From assembly GCA_025928515.1 (NCBI GenBank), contig JAICJI010000014.1, positions 1-44,832 of the forward strand: a stretch of 44,832 bases of DNA, written 5' to 3'. Shown here piece after piece: positions 32,074 through 40,370 of this stretch. Under the pieces are notes generated by a model. It searched no databases. It was not told the DNA's origin and saw nothing but the letters and a program-made list of their open reading frames with translations. The DNA is from Thermoleophilia bacterium (GTDB lineage: Bacteria; Actinomycetota; Thermoleophilia; Gaiellales; Gaiellaceae). Each line of letters opens with the position of its first letter. Within the stretch, counting starts at the first letter, position 1. The translations under genes and the position numbers were made by a program.

Positions 32074-33901
32074 GACAACGCTCACCGAGCGGCTGCTGCA
32101 TGCGGCCGGCGTCATCGACAGCCTCGGCAGCGTCGACAAGGGGACGACGCAGACCGACTCGCTCGCGCTCGAGCAGCAGCGCGGCATCACGATCCGCTCG
32201 GCGGTCGTCTCGTTCCCGATCGAGGACGTGACGGTGAACCTGATCGACACGCCCGGGCACCCGGACTTCATCGCGGAGGTGGAGCGGGTGCTGAGCGTGC
32301 TCGACGGGGCCGTGCTGGTCGTCTCGGCCGTCGAGGGAGTGCAGCCGCAGACACGCATCCTGATGCGCGCACTGCAGCGGCTCGACGTGCCGACGCTGCT
32401 GTTCGTGAACAAGATCGACCGCGCGGGAGCCGACCCGGAACGCGTGCTCGACGAGATCGCGCAGCGCTTGACGCCGGCGGTCGTGCCGATGGGCTCTGCC
32501 ACGGCGCTCGGTACGCGTGCCGCGTCGTTCTCCGGGTTCGGCCCGGCCGACGACGACCTCACCGCGCGAGCACGAGCCGCGGAGCTGCATCCGGTCTTCT
32601 TCGGCTCGGCGCTGACGGGCGCGGGCGCGGCAGAGGTGATGAGCGGGATCGCGCGGCTCCTCCCTGCGCGCGTGCCCGACGGCGACGGGCCGCTCTCGGC
32701 GCGCGTCTTCAAGATCGAGCGCGACCCCGACGGCCACCGAATCGCCTACACGCGCGTCTTCTCCGGCACTGTCTCCGTCCGCGACCGCTTCGACGCCGGC
32801 AGGGTGACCGCGCTCCGAGTCTTCGCCGACGGGGACGCAGAGCAGCGCGACGCGGTGCACGCAGGCGAGATCGCGAAGCTGTGGGGGCTCGCGGAGATCC
32901 AGATCGGTGACTGGCTCGGCGAGGCGCAAGGCGGTGTCGAGCACCATTTCGCGCCGCCGACGTTCGAGTCGGTCGTGGCGGCCGCCGATCCTGCAGACGG
33001 ACAGCGGCTGCGCGTCGCGCTCGGGCAGCTCGCCGAGCAGGACCCGCTGATCGACGTCCGCCAGGACGACACGCGCGCCGAGATCTCCGTCTCGCTGTAC
33101 GGCGAGGTTCAGCGAGAGGTCGTCGAGGCGACCCTGGCCGACGACTACGGCCTCGAGGTCGCGTGCCGTGACACGACGACGATCTGCATCGAGCGCCCGT
33201 CGGGCTGTGGCGAGGCCGTCGAGATCCTCAACACGCCCACCAATCCCTTCCACACCGATCTCGGCCTGCGGATCGAGCCGGCCGCGCCGGGCTCGGGAGT
33301 TGCGTTCCGGGTCGACTCAGGCCTCGACCCGCGCGACGCGCCTCTGGCTGTCTTCAAGACCTTCGAGGGCTTTGCGCAGCACGTGGACGAGTACGTGCGC
33401 GTCGCGCTCCGGGAGGGTCTGTACGGCTGGCATGTCACCGACTGCGTCGTCACCCTGACGGAGATCGGCTACAGCCTCGCCGACGGCCCCCCGTCGCGCC
33501 GCGGGCCGATGCCGACCACCCGCGACGTGAAACGGCTGACTCCGATCGTGCTCATGCAGGCACTCGAGCGAGCCGGTTCCACGGTGTGCGAGCCGGTCTT
33601 CCGCGTCAGCGCCGAGGTCCCGACGCAGGCGATCGGCCCGGCCCTCGCCGCCCTCGGCCGGCTGGGAGCGGCGGCCGCGCTGCCGACGACACGAGGCGAG
33701 CTCTCGGTCCTCGAGACGTCGCTGCCGGCCTCGGGTGTCCAGGAGCTCCGCCGCCAGCTTCCCGGCCTGACCGGAGGCGAGGGCGTCCTCGACTCGGAGT
33801 TCGCGGGCTATCAGCCGGTGACCGGCGACCCTCCATCCCGCAGACGGACGACGCCCGACCCGCGCAACCTCGAGGAGTACCTCGCGCAGGTCGGGCGTTG
33901 A
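32018..33901 (+). CDS. TetM/TetW/OtrA-like ribosomal protection GTPase
   Basis: This 627-residue translational GTPase related to EF-G has G1 AHVDAGKTTL (13-22), the switch-I-like EQQRGITI, G3 DTPGHPDF (77-84) and G4 NKID (131-134). Domains II-V follow with SLYGEVQREVV and the long C-terminal region of ribosomal protection proteins. Length and order match Tet(M) (about 640), which releases tetracycline from ribosomes; chromosomal actinobacterial homologues may serve other translation-rescue roles, so resistance is an inference. GAAGGGA precedes the GTG at 32018. It converges on the MFS gene, 6 bases apart, an unlinked efflux-type neighbour. Confidence 0.88.
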   Translation: MLRRTLLNLGILAHVDAGKTTLTERLLHAAGVIDSLGSVDKGTTQTDSLALEQQRGITIRSAVVSFPIEDVTVNLIDTPGHPDFIAEVERVLSVLDGAVLVVSAVEGVQPQTRILMRALQRLDVPTLLFVNKIDRAGADPERVLDEIAQRLTPAVVPMGSATALGTRAASFSGFGPADDDLTARARAAELHPVFFGSALTGAGAAEVMSGIARLLPARVPDGDGPLSARVFKIERDPDGHRIAYTRVFSGTVSVRDRFDAGRVTALRVFADGDAEQRDAVHAGEIAKLWGLAEIQIGDWLGEAQGGVEHHFAPPTFESVVAAADPADGQRLRVALGQLAEQDPLIDVRQDDTRAEISVSLYGEVQREVVEATLADDYGLEVACRDTTTICIERPSGCGEAVEILNTPTNPFHTDLGLRIEPAAPGSGVAFRVDSGLDPRDAPLAVFKTFEGFAQHVDEYVRVALREGLYGWHVTDCVVTLTEIGYSLADGPPSRRGPMPTTRDVKRLTPIVLMQALERAGSTVCEPVFRVSAEVPTQAIGPALAALGRLGAAAALPTTRGELSVLETSLPASGVQELRRQLPGLTGGEGVLDSEFAGYQPVTGDPPSRRRTTPDPRNLEEYLAQVGR

Positions 33902-33907
33902 GCGGGG

Positions 33908-35329
33908 CTACGCCGCCTCGGCGAGCGCCGGCTCCTCTTCCTGGACCGTCTCGACGGCGCGGGCCGGCCGGCGGATCAACGCGGCTGCGACCGCGCCGAG
34001 CGCGACCACCCCGCCGCCGATCCAAACGGCCGTCGACGTTCCGTGCGTGAACGTGTCTGCCGTGCGATATCCGCCCGCGTGCGCGAAGACCGAGGCGAGC
34101 ACGGCGACGCCGAAGACCCCGCCGAGCTCGCGGATCGCATTCGTGGCACCCGAGGCCTTGCCCTCGTGCTGCGGCGCGACCGAGCTGAGCACGACGTTCG
34201 CTACGGGAGCGAAGAAGAGCGCCATCCCGGTTCCGGACACGATGAACGGCAGGACGAGGTGGGTGTAGGGCACGGTCGACGACTGCAGCGCCGCGAGCGC
34301 CATCAGCCCGCCGGCCTGCAGCGCGAGCCCGGCCGCCATCAGCCGCTGGCCGCCGATCCGATCCGAGAGCGCACCCGCGATCGGCGCGACGAAGATCGGC
34401 ATCGCCGTCCACGGCAGGATCCGCAGTCCCGCAGAGAGCGGGCTCATGTGCTGCACGGTCTGGAAGAACTGCGCGAGCAGGAAGATCGAGCCGAACATCC
34501 CGAAGAACATGAGCAGCGACGCGAGTTTCGTGAGCGCAAACGTCCGGTCGCGGAAGAAGTGCAGCGGCAGCATGGGCGAGGACGCACGCCCTTCCCAGGC
34601 GACGAACGCGGCCACGAGCACTGCGCCCGCGACGATCGGGAGGACGACGCCGACGCTCGTCCAACCGTGCGCGTTGCCGCGGACGAGGCCCCAGACGATG
34701 CCCAGCAGCCCGCTGCTCGCGAGCCCCAGGCCGGGGATGTCGAGCGAGGCGTCCGCGCCGCGTGTCTCGTCGAGCCGCGCAGACGCGAGCGGAGCGAGGA
34801 CGAGCCCGATCGGCACGTTCAGCCAGAAGATCCAGTGCCACGAGACGCCGTCGACGATCGCGCCGCCGACGAGCGGGCCGAGCGCAATCGCGAGCCCTCC
34901 GATGCCTCCCCAGATCCCGAGCGCGAGCCCGCGCCGTTCACGCGGCACCGCCGCCGAGAGGATCGTGAGCGTGAGCGGCGTGACGATCGCGCCCCCGACG
35001 CCCTGCACCGCCCGTGCGATGTCGAGCGCGTCGGCGCTCGTGGAGAGTGCGGCGGCCGCGGAGGCTCCGGTGAAGAGGAGCAGGCCGAGCGCGAACATGC
35101 GCCGTCGCCCGAAACGGTCGCCGAGCGCCGCTCCGGTGAGGAGGAGCACCGCGAACGTGAGCGTGTACGCGTTGACGGTCCACTCGAGTTGCGAGATGGA
35201 CGCGTGGAGATTGCGCCGGATCACCGGCAGCGCCGTCGTGACGACGAGGTTGTCGAGGCTGACCATGAAGAGCGCGACCGAGGTGATCGCCATCGTCCAG
35301 ATCATCGAGCGCTTTTGTGTGTGAGTCAT
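33908..35329 (-). CDS. MFS drug:proton antiporter, DHA2 (EmrB/QacA) type
   Basis: This 473-residue protein has 14 predicted membrane segments: motif LDNLVVTTALPVIRRNL in helix 1, LGDRFGRRRMFALGL between helices 2 and 3, ARAVQGVGGAIVTPLTL, and GLALGIWGGIGGLAIALGPLVGG (antiporter motif C). It exports drugs or other hydrophobic compounds across the inner membrane. The ATG at 35329 has AGGAGG 5 bases upstream; a GTG one codon earlier is too close. It follows its TetR regulator by 27 bases on the same strand. A 14-base operator-like element covers its start. Confidence 0.93.
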   Translation of the reverse strand: MTHTQKRSMIWTMAITSVALFMVSLDNLVVTTALPVIRRNLHASISQLEWTVNAYTLTFAVLLLTGAALGDRFGRRRMFALGLLLFTGASAAAALSTSADALDIARAVQGVGGAIVTPLTLTILSAAVPRERRGLALGIWGGIGGLAIALGPLVGGAIVDGVSWHWIFWLNVPIGLVLAPLASARLDETRGADASLDIPGLGLASSGLLGIVWGLVRGNAHGWTSVGVVLPIVAGAVLVAAFVAWEGRASSPMLPLHFFRDRTFALTKLASLLMFFGMFGSIFLLAQFFQTVQHMSPLSAGLRILPWTAMPIFVAPIAGALSDRIGGQRLMAAGLALQAGGLMALAALQSSTVPYTHLVLPFIVSGTGMALFFAPVANVVLSSVAPQHEGKASGATNAIRELGGVFGVAVLASVFAHAGGYRTADTFTHGTSTAVWIGGGVVALGAVAAALIRRPARAVETVQEEEPALAEAA

Positions 35330-35333
35330 CACT
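35320..35333 (-). promoter_or_regulatory. Operator-like 14-mer over the MFS start codon
   Basis: AGTGATGACTCACA on the minus strand includes the MFS ATG. It is identical to the element in the tetR promoter (35933-35946), with GTGA and TCAC arms. It may be a second TetR site or a coincidence of the coding start. Confidence 0.4.
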
Positions 35334-35356
35334 TCCTCCTTGCTGAAAAAAGAGAG

Positions 35357-35917
35357 TCAGAGTTCCTTGCCGGAACTGGAGCCGGAGAGGAGATCCTGCA
35401 TCCACGGCTCCGGCGAGTCGTCGACGTGCATCGAGGCGAGGACGTTGAGCAGCATCCCGCCGGCGAAGAAGCTCCAGACCGTGGCCCAGTCGGCGCCGGA
35501 CACGCGCCGGACGTAGGCGACCAGGTCGCCGTAGCCGGCACGAACGACCTCCCGGATCTCCGGGTCGTCGCATGCCACGTACGCGGTCATCTGGGCCCGC
35601 AGACGTGACCGATCCTGCTCCAGTTGCTGCCGGTACGCCTGGCCGATCGCTGCGAGCGCCTCGTTCCCCCGCTTCCCCTCGGCCGCTCGCTGGAAGACCT
35701 CGAGCGTCTCGCGGAGGCAGCGGGCGACGGAGGCCTTGAAGAGCTCCTTCTTCGTCCCGAAGAGGCGGAACAGATACGGCTGTGAGATGCCGGCGCGCCG
35801 CGCGATGTCCTCCGTCGAGGCGCCCTCGAAGCCGTGGTCGGCGAACTCGACCATCGCAGCGTCGAGGACGTCGTCCCGCCTCGCCGCCGCTGTCGATCTC
35901 GTCGTCGCCATCTCCAT
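35357..35917 (-). CDS. TetR family regulator of the MFS exporter
   Basis: This 186-residue protein has the TetR HTH at about 15-55 (RRDDVLDAAMVEFADHGFEGASTEDIARRAGISQPYLFRLFGTKKELF) and a helical C-terminal domain with DWATVWSFFAGGMLLNVLAS. It is the first gene of a tetR-MFS unit and probably represses it until an exported compound binds. Its own promoter carries an operator-like repeat in the spacer. Two in-frame ATGs (35917 and 35911) are possible starts. Confidence 0.9.
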   Translation of the reverse strand: MEMATTRSTAAARRDDVLDAAMVEFADHGFEGASTEDIARRAGISQPYLFRLFGTKKELFKASVARCLRETLEVFQRAAEGKRGNEALAAIGQAYRQQLEQDRSRLRAQMTAYVACDDPEIREVVRAGYGDLVAYVRRVSGADWATVWSFFAGGMLLNVLASMHVDDSPEPWMQDLLSGSSSGKEL

Positions 35918-35927
35918 GCCCTCGCTT

Positions 35928-35956
35928 ATGTTAGTGATGACTCACAAGCTTGTCAA
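35928..35956 (-). promoter_or_regulatory. tetR promoter with operator in the spacer
   Basis: On the minus strand TTGACA (35956-35951), a 17-base spacer and TAACAT (35933-35928) form a good sigma-70 promoter, placing the start only a few bases before the ATG at 35917. The spacer holds GTGA-TGAC-TCAC, matching the 14-mer at the MFS start. TetR binding here would block both elements. Confidence 0.62.
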
Positions 35957-35978
35957 AGCCTTCCGTGCCTCGGATTAT
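35950..35978 (+). promoter_or_regulatory. Divergent promoter of the YdcZ-type transporter
   Basis: TTGTCA (35950-35955), a 17-base spacer and GATTAT (35973-35978) precede the ATG at 35988 by 9 bases, which implies a leaderless or nearly leaderless transcript. The -35 overlaps the -35 of the tetR promoter on the other strand. Confidence 0.5.
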
Positions 35979-35987
35979 GGTTGGCCG

Positions 35988-36434
35988 ATGTCCGGGAGCG
36001 CACTCGCAACAGCGCTGGCGATCGCGGCCGGCCTCGCCGGCTCGATCCAGGTCGCTCTGATGTCGCGGCTCGGCGAGCGAATCGGCGTGCTCGAGGCGCT
36101 CGGTTTCTCGGCGGCGCTGACCGGGGTGCTCGCCGTCGCGATCCTCGCGCTGGCGCACCGGAGCCTCGACGGCTTCGCGCGTGCCGTCCAGCAGCCGTGG
36201 TGGATGCTCCTCGGCGGCGTGATGGGGCTGCTGATCGTCTTCACCGTCACCTACGCCGGCCCCCGCATCGGCGTCGCGGCGACGGTCGGGATCCTGATCG
36301 GCGGCCAGCTCGTCATGGGCGCCGCGATCGACCGCTGGGGCTTGTTCGGGTCGGACCGGATCGCACTCCACTGGCCACGCCTGCTCGGCCTCGCGCTGCT
36401 CGCAGCGGGCGCTGCGCTCTCGCTCAAGAAGTAG
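35988..36434 (+). CDS. DMT-superfamily YdcZ/DUF606 membrane protein
   Basis: From the ATG at 35988 this is 148 residues with about five hydrophobic segments. The family patterns are an N-terminal AIAAGLAGSIQVALMSRLGERIGVLEALGFSAALTG, a WWMLLGGVMGLLIVFTVTYAGPRIGVAATVGILIGGQLVMGAAIDRWG core and a closing two-Lys tail. YdcZ-type proteins are small transporters of unknown substrate. It is divergent from tetR. The 3' end overlaps the convergent glycosyltransferase gene by 11 bases. Earlier codons of the frame are antisense to tetR and were excluded. Confidence 0.86.
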   Translation: MSGSALATALAIAAGLAGSIQVALMSRLGERIGVLEALGFSAALTGVLAVAILALAHRSLDGFARAVQQPWWMLLGGVMGLLIVFTVTYAGPRIGVAATVGILIGGQLVMGAAIDRWGLFGSDRIALHWPRLLGLALLAAGAALSLKK

Positions 36435-37707
36435 CGACCCGCTCGATCAGGTCGGCGCTGAGCACCGTGCCCGGTTGGCGGCGGAGCCGCTCACCCGCGG
36501 CTGCGCACCGCACGCGCAACGCCTCGTCCGCGAGCACGCGGTCGAGCGCGGCCGCCAGCCCGCCGTCGGCGAAGTCGTAGGTCGGCAGCCGGATCCCGTA
36601 GCCGCACTCGTCCACGCGCTGCGCGTTGTCGTGCTGATCCCAGAACACGGGGAGCACGAGCATCGGCTTGCCGAACCACATGCACTCGGTCGTCGTGTTG
36701 TTGCCGCCGTGCGTGATCACGGCGTCGACGTGCGGCAGGACCGACGTCTGCGGCAGGAACTCCGCCCCCAACATGTTCTCCGCCAGCTCGTACTCGGCGT
36801 GCTGCGGTCCCTTGCTCACGACGTAGCGATGCGGCGTGTCCGCGAGCTCCGAGACGAGGCGCTGCATGAGCGGGACGTCGGCGGAGCCGAGCGAGCCGAG
36901 GCTGAGGTAGACGAGAGCACGGCCGTCCACCTCCGGCGGCGACCACGGCGCATCGGTCGCACGCACGCTCGTTTGGACCTTCCGCCAGCGCTCGCCCAGC
37001 GGACGGCTGCGCGGATAGTCGAGCTCGTCCGGATAGATCGTGAGGTTGAGCCACGGCGACTCGTGGATGAAGTCGACCTCGGGCAAGGGCGGCGCGCCGC
37101 GCTCGACACAAAATTCGGAGAAGGACGCCTGCAGCTCGCCAGCCCGGCGTACGTACTCCTCCCGGAACGCGTCCCAGTCGGAGCGGTCGTCGAGCGGGAG
37201 GCCCGAGAACGTCGGCGGCAGCGCGGGATCCTTCACCTCGAGCGGGTTGCAGGAGACGATCCGCACCCACGGGCGACCGCTCGCAAGGATCGCGGGGAAG
37301 CCGACCACGTTGTCCTCGGCCACGACGTCCGGATCGACCTCGGCGAGGATCTCGGTGAGCCGGTCGTCGACGTACCGCGCCCCGTCGACCAATGCCTGCC
37401 ACGTCGGTGCGATGAACTCGCCGAGCTGCTCGAGGGTGCTCTTGCGGAAGACCGGCGCGGTGTCGCGGATGAAGTCCTTCCAGAACTGGCCCGGTTCCTC
37501 CGGCTCCACGGGCGGCGGCGCGAGCCGCATCGTCCGTTCCTCGAATCCCTGCGCTTCGAGCGTGCCGGCGAACGACTCCTCCACGATGAAGACGACCCGG
37601 TGCCCGCGCCGCCGCAGTACGTCGCCGATGCCGACGCAGTTGTTCGTGGGGCCGAAGGCGCCCTCGGGAAAGAAAACGATCGTCCGGCCGACGGCGCTCG
37701 ACGCCAC
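36424..37707 (-). CDS. GT1-family (MGT/UGT-like) glycosyltransferase
   Basis: From the GTG at 37707 this is 427 residues with the GT-B fold. The N-terminal TIVFFPEGAFGPTNNCVGIGDVLRRRGHRVVFI acceptor domain and the C-terminal donor-binding motif LPHVDAVITHGGNNTTTECMWFGKPMLVLPVFWDQHDNAQRV are clear. It transfers a sugar from an NDP-sugar to a small molecule or lipid; such enzymes glycosylate natural products, antibiotics or xenobiotics. The longer upstream frame is antisense to the next small gene and was excluded. It is divergent from that gene, with 90 bases between. Confidence 0.9.
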   Translation of the reverse strand: MASSAVGRTIVFFPEGAFGPTNNCVGIGDVLRRRGHRVVFIVEESFAGTLEAQGFEERTMRLAPPPVEPEEPGQFWKDFIRDTAPVFRKSTLEQLGEFIAPTWQALVDGARYVDDRLTEILAEVDPDVVAEDNVVGFPAILASGRPWVRIVSCNPLEVKDPALPPTFSGLPLDDRSDWDAFREEYVRRAGELQASFSEFCVERGAPPLPEVDFIHESPWLNLTIYPDELDYPRSRPLGERWRKVQTSVRATDAPWSPPEVDGRALVYLSLGSLGSADVPLMQRLVSELADTPHRYVVSKGPQHAEYELAENMLGAEFLPQTSVLPHVDAVITHGGNNTTTECMWFGKPMLVLPVFWDQHDNAQRVDECGYGIRLPTYDFADGGLAAALDRVLADEALRVRCAAAGERLRRQPGTVLSADLIERVATS

Positions 37708-37764
37708 GTGGCGGAACCTAACGCTTTGCGCTCCGCCGTTTGCCGTCCTGCCCGTTGCGGTAGA

Positions 37765-37778
37765 TTTCGGATCCGAAA
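37765..37778. promoter_or_regulatory. Perfect 14-base palindrome in a divergent promoter region
   Basis: TTTCGGATCCGAAA reads the same on both strands and lies between the glycosyltransferase and the small acidic gene. A TAGATT (-10-like) overlaps its left edge, and AGGAGG for the next gene follows at 37785. It has the form of a repressor site. Confidence 0.45.
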
Positions 37779-37797
37779 CCATCCAGGAGGAGACGAC

Positions 37798-38037
37798 ATG
37801 CCGAGCACAGTCCGCGTCGAGGCCGCACGCATCCCAGACCGCAACCGGCTGCTGGAGGCGCTGCGGGACGAAGGTCTCGACGCGCAGCCCGAGGACGAGG
37901 TCGGCATCGTCGTGCCCGTGGGCGAAGGCAGCAACGAGCTGTTCCATCAGGTGGAAGGCGTCGTCTTCAGCGTCGGCGCCCCCTTCGTGCCGATCGAGCA
38001 CGAGGGCGTGATCTACATCCGCCCGCCCGTCGGCTAG
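37798..38037 (+). CDS. Small acidic hypothetical protein
   Basis: The 79-residue protein starts at ATG 37798 with a perfect AGGAGG (37785-37790) 7 bases upstream, so it is well expressed. It reads as an alpha/beta fold: helix [21 protein letters not shown], strands GIVVPV and [29 protein letters not shown] recognise no family. It is preceded by a perfect palindrome and convergent on the thiolase gene. The function is unknown. Confidence 0.75.
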   Translation: MPSTVRVEAARIPDRNRLLEALRDEGLDAQPEDEVGIVVPVGEGSNELFHQVEGVVFSVGAPFVPIEHEGVIYIRPPVG

Positions 38038-38049
38038 ACATCGGAAGGC

Positions 38050-39219
38050 TCAGCGCTCGAACAGCGCGGCCTGGCCCTGGCCGACGCCGACGCACAGCGT
38101 CGCGAGGCCGTACCGCCCGCCGCGGCGGCGGAGCTCGTGCAGCAGCGAGACGACGAGCCTCGCGCCGCTCATCCCCAGCGGATGGCCGAGCGCGATCGCG
38201 CCCCCGTTCACGTTCACCTTCTCCGCGTCGAGGCCGAGCTCGCGGATCACTACGAGGCTTTGCGACGCGAACGCCTCGTTGAGCTCGACGAGGTCGACGT
38301 CCTCGAGCTCGATTCCGCTCCGACCGAGGAGCTTGCGCACGGCCGGAATCGGCCCGATCCCCATCAGCCGTGGGTCGACGCCGGCGACGGCACTGCCGAC
38401 GAACGCGCCAAGCGGCTCCACGCCGAGCTCGCGCGCCTTCTCCTCCGACGCGATCACGAGGGCCGCGGCGCCGTCGTTGATGCCGGAAGAGTTCCCGGCC
38501 GTGACGGTGCCACCTTCGCGGAACGCCGGCTTGAGCGTGGCGAGCTTCTCGGCGCTCGTGTCCGGGCGCGGGTGCTCGTCGCGCGTGAAGTCGCCGACCG
38601 GGACGAGCTCGTCGGCGAAGCGGCCCGCCTCGTCGGCGGCCGCCCAGCGCCGCTGCGACTCGAGCGCGAACGCGTCCTGCTCCTCCCGCTCGACGCTCCA
38701 CCGCTCGGCGACGTTCTCGCCCGTCTCGCCCATCGACTCCGGCGGGAACAGCTCCTCGAGCTTCGGATTCGTGAAGCGCCAGCCGAGCGTGGTGTCGTAG
38801 AGCGGCCGGTCGCCGCGGCCGAACGACTTCTCAGCCTTCGGCGTCACGAACGGCGCGCGGCTCATCGACTCCTCGCCGCCGGCGACGAACAGGTCTCCGT
38901 CGCCCGCGACCACCGCGTGGCAGGCGCCGACGACGGCGGTGAGGCCGGACGCGCAGAGGCGGTTCACGGTGACTCCGGCCACCGCCTCGGGAAGCCCCGC
39001 GAGCAACGCGGCCATCCGGGCGACGTTCCGGTTATCCTCGCCGGCCTGGTTGGCCGCACCGAACCAAACGTCCTCGATCTGCTCCGCGGGGACGCCGGCG
39101 CGGGCGACCGCCTCACGGATCACGACGGCGCCGAGGTCGTCGGGGCGCACGCCCGACAGCGCACCGCCGTAGCGGCCGATCGGGGTGCGAACGGCGGAAA
39201 GGATGACGGCCCGGCCCAT
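38050..39219 (-). CDS. Acetyl-CoA acyltransferase (thiolase), PcaF/PaaJ-like
   Basis: This 389-residue thiolase has the active-site Cys89 (VNRLCASGL), NEAFASQ, His346 ([16 protein letters not shown]) and Cys376 ([10 protein letters not shown]). The CVGVGQG ending is the form found in beta-ketoadipyl-CoA thiolases (PcaF/PaaJ), which would supply the last step of phenylacetate breakdown; fatty-acid thiolase FadA is the alternative. The ATG at 39219 follows mqnD by 10 bases on the same strand, so they share an operon. Confidence 0.93.
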   Translation of the reverse strand: MGRAVILSAVRTPIGRYGGALSGVRPDDLGAVVIREAVARAGVPAEQIEDVWFGAANQAGEDNRNVARMAALLAGLPEAVAGVTVNRLCASGLTAVVGACHAVVAGDGDLFVAGGEESMSRAPFVTPKAEKSFGRGDRPLYDTTLGWRFTNPKLEELFPPESMGETGENVAERWSVEREEQDAFALESQRRWAAADEAGRFADELVPVGDFTRDEHPRPDTSAEKLATLKPAFREGGTVTAGNSSGINDGAAALVIASEEKARELGVEPLGAFVGSAVAGVDPRLMGIGPIPAVRKLLGRSGIELEDVDLVELNEAFASQSLVVIRELGLDAEKVNVNGGAIALGHPLGMSGARLVVSLLHELRRRGGRYGLATLCVGVGQGQAALFER

Positions 39220-39229
39220 CGGAGCCAGT

Positions 39230-40021
39230 CTAGGCAGCGGCGCCGGCGCGACCGAGCAGCCGCTCGACGGCCACAAGCCCTTCATCGCCGATGTGGACGC
39301 TGTGGTCGTTCACGTACAGCGCGATGTGCGCTGCGCAGACCTCGTCGGCCATCTCCTGCGAGAGTGAGCGGACGTAGTCGCGGCTTGCGTCGGGATGCGC
39401 GAACGCGTACTCGACGGACGCCCGGATCGCCGCCGCGGCCTCGTCGGCGAGCTCGGGATCGAGGTCGTTGCGCGCGAAGATCCCTGCCAGCGGCACGGGC
39501 AGGCCGGTCTCGCCCTCCCACCACTCGCCGAGGTCGGCAACCGAGACGAGGCCGTGCTCGCTGTAGGTGAAGCGGCTCTCGTGGATGATCAGGCCGGCGT
39601 CCACCTCGCCCGCGACCACTGCCTCGAGGATCCGGTCGTAGCGCAGCTCAACCACCTCGCCGAGCGACGGCGCCGCGAGCCGGAGGAGCAGGAAGGCGGT
39701 CGTCTCCAGACCCGGAACGGCAACACGTCCCGCCGCCGCGTCTTCGAGCGCGCCCGCTTCGCGGGCGACGACGAGCGGCCCGACGCCGCGGCCGAGCGCG
39801 GCTCCGCTCCGCAGCAACCGGTACCGGTCGCCGGCCGCGGCAGCCGCGCCGAAACTGAGCTTCGTGAGCTCGAGCTCGGCCCCGGCGGCGCGCCGGTTCA
39901 GCTCCTCGATGTCGAGCAGGACGGGCTGGACCTCGAACGGCGCAGGCACGAGCCCGTGCACGAGCGCGTGGAACGCGAATGCGTCGTTCGGGCACGGGGT
40001 GAAGCCGAAGCGGAGCGTCAC
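39230..40021 (-). CDS. mqnD: 1,4-dihydroxy-6-naphthoate synthase, MqnD
   Basis: The 263-residue protein opens with [21 protein letters not shown], the signature of MqnD, and contains [50 protein letters not shown] and LPLAGIF. It cleaves cyclic dehypoxanthinylfutalosine to 1,4-dihydroxy-6-naphthoate in the futalosine route to menaquinone. The GTG start overlaps the preceding hypothetical gene (GTGA). No other mqn genes are in the window. Confidence 0.93.
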   Translation of the reverse strand: MTLRFGFTPCPNDAFAFHALVHGLVPAPFEVQPVLLDIEELNRRAAGAELELTKLSFGAAAAAGDRYRLLRSGAALGRGVGPLVVAREAGALEDAAAGRVAVPGLETTAFLLLRLAAPSLGEVVELRYDRILEAVVAGEVDAGLIIHESRFTYSEHGLVSVADLGEWWEGETGLPVPLAGIFARNDLDPELADEAAAAIRASVEYAFAHPDASRDYVRSLSQEMADEVCAAHIALYVNDHSVHIGDEGLVAVERLLGRAGAAA

Positions 40022-40362
40022 GTTCGCCCGAAGAACCAGCGCTCGAGCGGCTTGAGGAGCTCGTCGCGGGTGAACGGCCGGACGTGCTCCGCATGGCCGT
40101 CCTGCTCCGAGACGGTGAAGTCGTCCTCGAGCGTCTCGTTCGCCTCCTGCAACGCGTCCCCCATCTCGTAACCCTCGAAGATGTAGTCCTCCCGGCGTGG
40201 CTCCTTCGCCGAGCGCCGGTCGGGATTGACGGCACGTCCGACCGCCCAGACGCCGCCTTCCTTGCGCTCGATCCAGATCACGACCGTCTCGGGGTCGCCG
40301 TTCGAGTCGACGCCGTGGAGCACGCGCTCCGCGAACCGACCACGGTCGCTGGACGCCTTCAC
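40018..40362 (-). CDS. Conserved-looking hypothetical protein
   Basis: From the GTG at 40362 this is 114 residues, with no signal or membrane segment. A strand-rich N-terminal half (RVLHGVDSNGDPETVVIWIERKEGGVWAVGR) is followed by an acidic helical part (DYIFEGYEMGDALQEANETLEDDFTVSEQ) and a C-terminal RPFTRDELLKPLERWFFGR. I recognise no family. It sits between the ornithine-cyclodeaminase-like gene (8 bases upstream) and mqnD (4-base overlap), so it is an operon member. Confidence 0.7.
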   Translation of the reverse strand: MKASSDRGRFAERVLHGVDSNGDPETVVIWIERKEGGVWAVGRAVNPDRRSAKEPRREDYIFEGYEMGDALQEANETLEDDFTVSEQDGHAEHVRPFTRDELLKPLERWFFGRT

Positions 40363-40370
40363 CCCTCGGA

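Noticed and set aside
32018-33901. Calling the GTPase a proven tetracycline-resistance gene
   Set aside because: Fold and length fit Tet(M)/OtrA, but chromosomal homologues of unknown role are common, so resistance is left as an inference.
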